From Planctomycetaceae bacterium (lineage in GTDB: Bacteria; Planctomycetota; Planctomycetia; Planctomycetales; Planctomycetaceae), in assembly GCA_947463775.1 (NCBI GenBank), contig CANHVD010000289.1, positions 1-7,189 on the forward strand: a stretch of 7,189 bases of DNA, in the 5' to 3' direction. Below the pieces are notes generated by a model. It ran no database searches, was not told where the DNA came from, and worked only from the letters and a program-made list of their open reading frames with translations. Positions 6,287 through 7,189 of this stretch are shown piece after piece (the first letter of the stretch is position 1; the number at the start of each line of letters is the position of its first letter). The translations under genes and the position numbers were made by a program.

Positions 6287-6306
6287 CGTCTCGGCGGAGC
6301 GAGACG
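6287..6306 (-). terminator. Candidate gyrA 3' hairpin
   Basis: CGTCTCG (6287-6293) and CGAGACG (6300-6306) form a perfect 7-bp stem with a 6-base loop, about 66 bases past the gyrA stop on the minus strand. On that strand the stem is followed by AGCCTTTC, only a short T-run, so intrinsic termination would be weak. No better terminator for gyrA is visible. Confidence 0.35.
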
Positions 6307-6372
6307 GCTACTTTGTGCGAGTTACATTGGCCTCGCCGTATACACGGCAATCACTCAAACAAAGCCGCCGGA

Positions 6373-7189
6373 TTACTCACCATCCTCTTCTTCAACAGGT
6401 GCGATTTCCGGAGCCGGTGTGACAAGTGGCGTCTCTGCCGCTAACTTTGCCACGGCCGCCGCAGCTCTTGCGGCTTCTTCGTCGATCACGTCACCAGGAA
6501 TGACCGCACAGGACACAAGCGTGTCGTCCTGATCGAGACGGATGATCCGGACACCTTGAGTATTACGGCCGATGGTATTGATGTCCGAGGCTCGAATACG
6601 CTGAATCTTGCCGCGAGACGTCACCATCAGAACTTCGTCGGAATCAATGACGCTCAACACATCCACGACCTTGCCGTTGCGAGCGGTCGTCTTGATATCA
6701 CGAAGCCCTTTGCCGCCTCGACGCTGACGGCGGTACTTCATATTGCTGCCAGGGCTGGACTCATCACCCGCTTCGGCTTCTGCCGGCTCGTCGGCGACAA
6801 CAGCGTCATCACTCGGTACTACTGAATCATCAGTTGGCAATGCGTCATCCGGAGCCACATCGGCGGGTCCGAATGGCGTACGCTTGCCGTAGCCGTGTTC
6901 GCAGATACTCAACAGTGTGCGTTCTGGATCCGCGACCACCATGCCCACAACGATATCGCCCTTCGACAGGTTGATACCTTTCACACCGCGAGTTGCACGA
7001 CCAAGCGGGCGAGCGTCTTCGTGGTTGAAACGAATGGCCATACCGGTTGACGTTGACAGGATCAGATCGTTGTCACCTTCAACAATTCGTACGTCGACAA
7101 GAGCATCTCCGTCGTCGAGACGAATTGCGATGATGCCGCCCTTCTGAGGACGTCCATAGGCCGACAATGCGGTCTTCTTGATGATGCCC
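6373..7189 (-). CDS. gyrA: DNA gyrase subunit A, C-terminal part (cut by the window edge)
   Basis: About 271 residues, open through the right edge, covering the last blades of the DNA-wrapping beta-pinwheel. The visible part follows E. coli GyrA: GIIKKTALSAYGRPQKGG, GMAIRF, GRATRGVKGINL, then HGYGKRTPFG, GKIQRIRASDINTIGRNTQGV. Gyrase A pairs with GyrB to introduce negative supercoils; this domain wraps DNA. Between GYGKRTPFG and KYRRQRRGGKG sits an acid- and Ala/Pro-rich insert of about 42 residues (6742-6867) absent from E. coli. The blade after it carries QRRGGKG, a full match to the GyrA-box pattern, where E. coli has a degenerate form. The protein ends in an Ala-rich then acidic tail (VEEEDGE). 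ParC is an alternative, but the well-kept blades and acidic tail favour GyrA. It converges with tcdA. Confidence 0.88.
   Translation of the reverse strand, partial: GIIKKTALSAYGRPQKGGIIAIRLDDGDALVDVRIVEGDNDLILSTSTGMAIRFNHEDARPLGRATRGVKGINLSKGDIVVGMVVADPERTLLSICEHGYGKRTPFGPADVAPDDALPTDDSVVPSDDAVVADEPAEAEAGDESSPGSNMKYRRQRRGGKGLRDIKTTARNGKVVDVLSVIDSDEVLMVTSRGKIQRIRASDINTIGRNTQGVRIIRLDQDDTLVSCAVIPGDVIDEEAARAAAAVAKLAAETPLVTPAPEIAPVEEEDGE

Larger units (their letters stand above)
6048..6372. other. Convergent intergenic region, hairpin-rich, no convincing gene
   Basis: About 325 bases between the stops of tcdA (plus) and gyrA (minus). The long minus-strand frame across it gives a His-, Arg-, Trp- and Cys-rich translation without domain features and overlaps tcdA, so I reject it. 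The region holds hairpins at 6100-6116, 6120-6150, 6164-6183 and 6287-6306. These fit transcription ending from both sides, but no classic stem plus long U-tract is present. Confidence 0.6.

Noticed and set aside
5559..6350. 263-codon open frame on the minus strand overlapping tcdA
   Set aside because: It lies antisense to the conserved TcdA core, and its translation is rich in Arg, His, Cys and Trp with no domain pattern.
1..7189. CRISPR arrays, tRNA or rRNA genes, transposases
   Set aside because: I found no regularly spaced repeats, cloverleaf-like segments or transposase motifs on either strand.

Overview
The window looks like a stretch of a Planctomycetota-type chromosome of moderate GC content. 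This placement rests on four things: the mix of genes, the rarity of strong Shine-Dalgarno sites, a planctomycete-style secreted protein start at the left edge, and the style of the GyrA and TcdA homologues. It is an inference from pattern recognition, not a database match.

Layout from left to right. Positions 1-166 hold the 5' end of a minus-strand secreted protein that runs off the left edge. Positions 167-487 are non-coding with small hairpins. Positions 488-874 (minus) encode a small winged-helix-like protein. Positions 1055-4800 (minus) form a compact three-gene operon, read right to left: a 56-residue YLDPGTGS membrane protein (4630-4800), a two-part NoeA-like methyltransferase (3224-4624), and a membrane-anchored alkaline-phosphatase/sulfatase-superfamily enzyme (1055-3205). 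The gaps between these genes are 5 and 18 bases. Positions 4801-4985 are a divergent control region with a 14-base direct repeat and short leader ORFs. Positions 4986-6047 (plus) encode TcdA, the tRNA ct6A37 cyclase, with a long Cys/His/acid-rich N-terminal extension and no ATG, GTG or TTG start; a CTG start is proposed. Positions 6048-6372 are a convergent intergenic region with several hairpins. Positions 6373-7189 (minus) carry the C-terminal part of DNA gyrase subunit A, cut by the right edge.

The housekeeping genes (tcdA, gyrA) are unrelated in function to the operon. The operon most resembles a cell-envelope or surface-glycan modification unit: a small membrane protein, a cytosolic SAM-dependent methyltransferase with an extra N-terminal domain, and a membrane enzyme whose active site carries Thr where sulfatases carry Cys. 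It is the best candidate here for an incompletely described system. The most unusual single observation is the apparent CTG start and metal-binding-like extension of tcdA.
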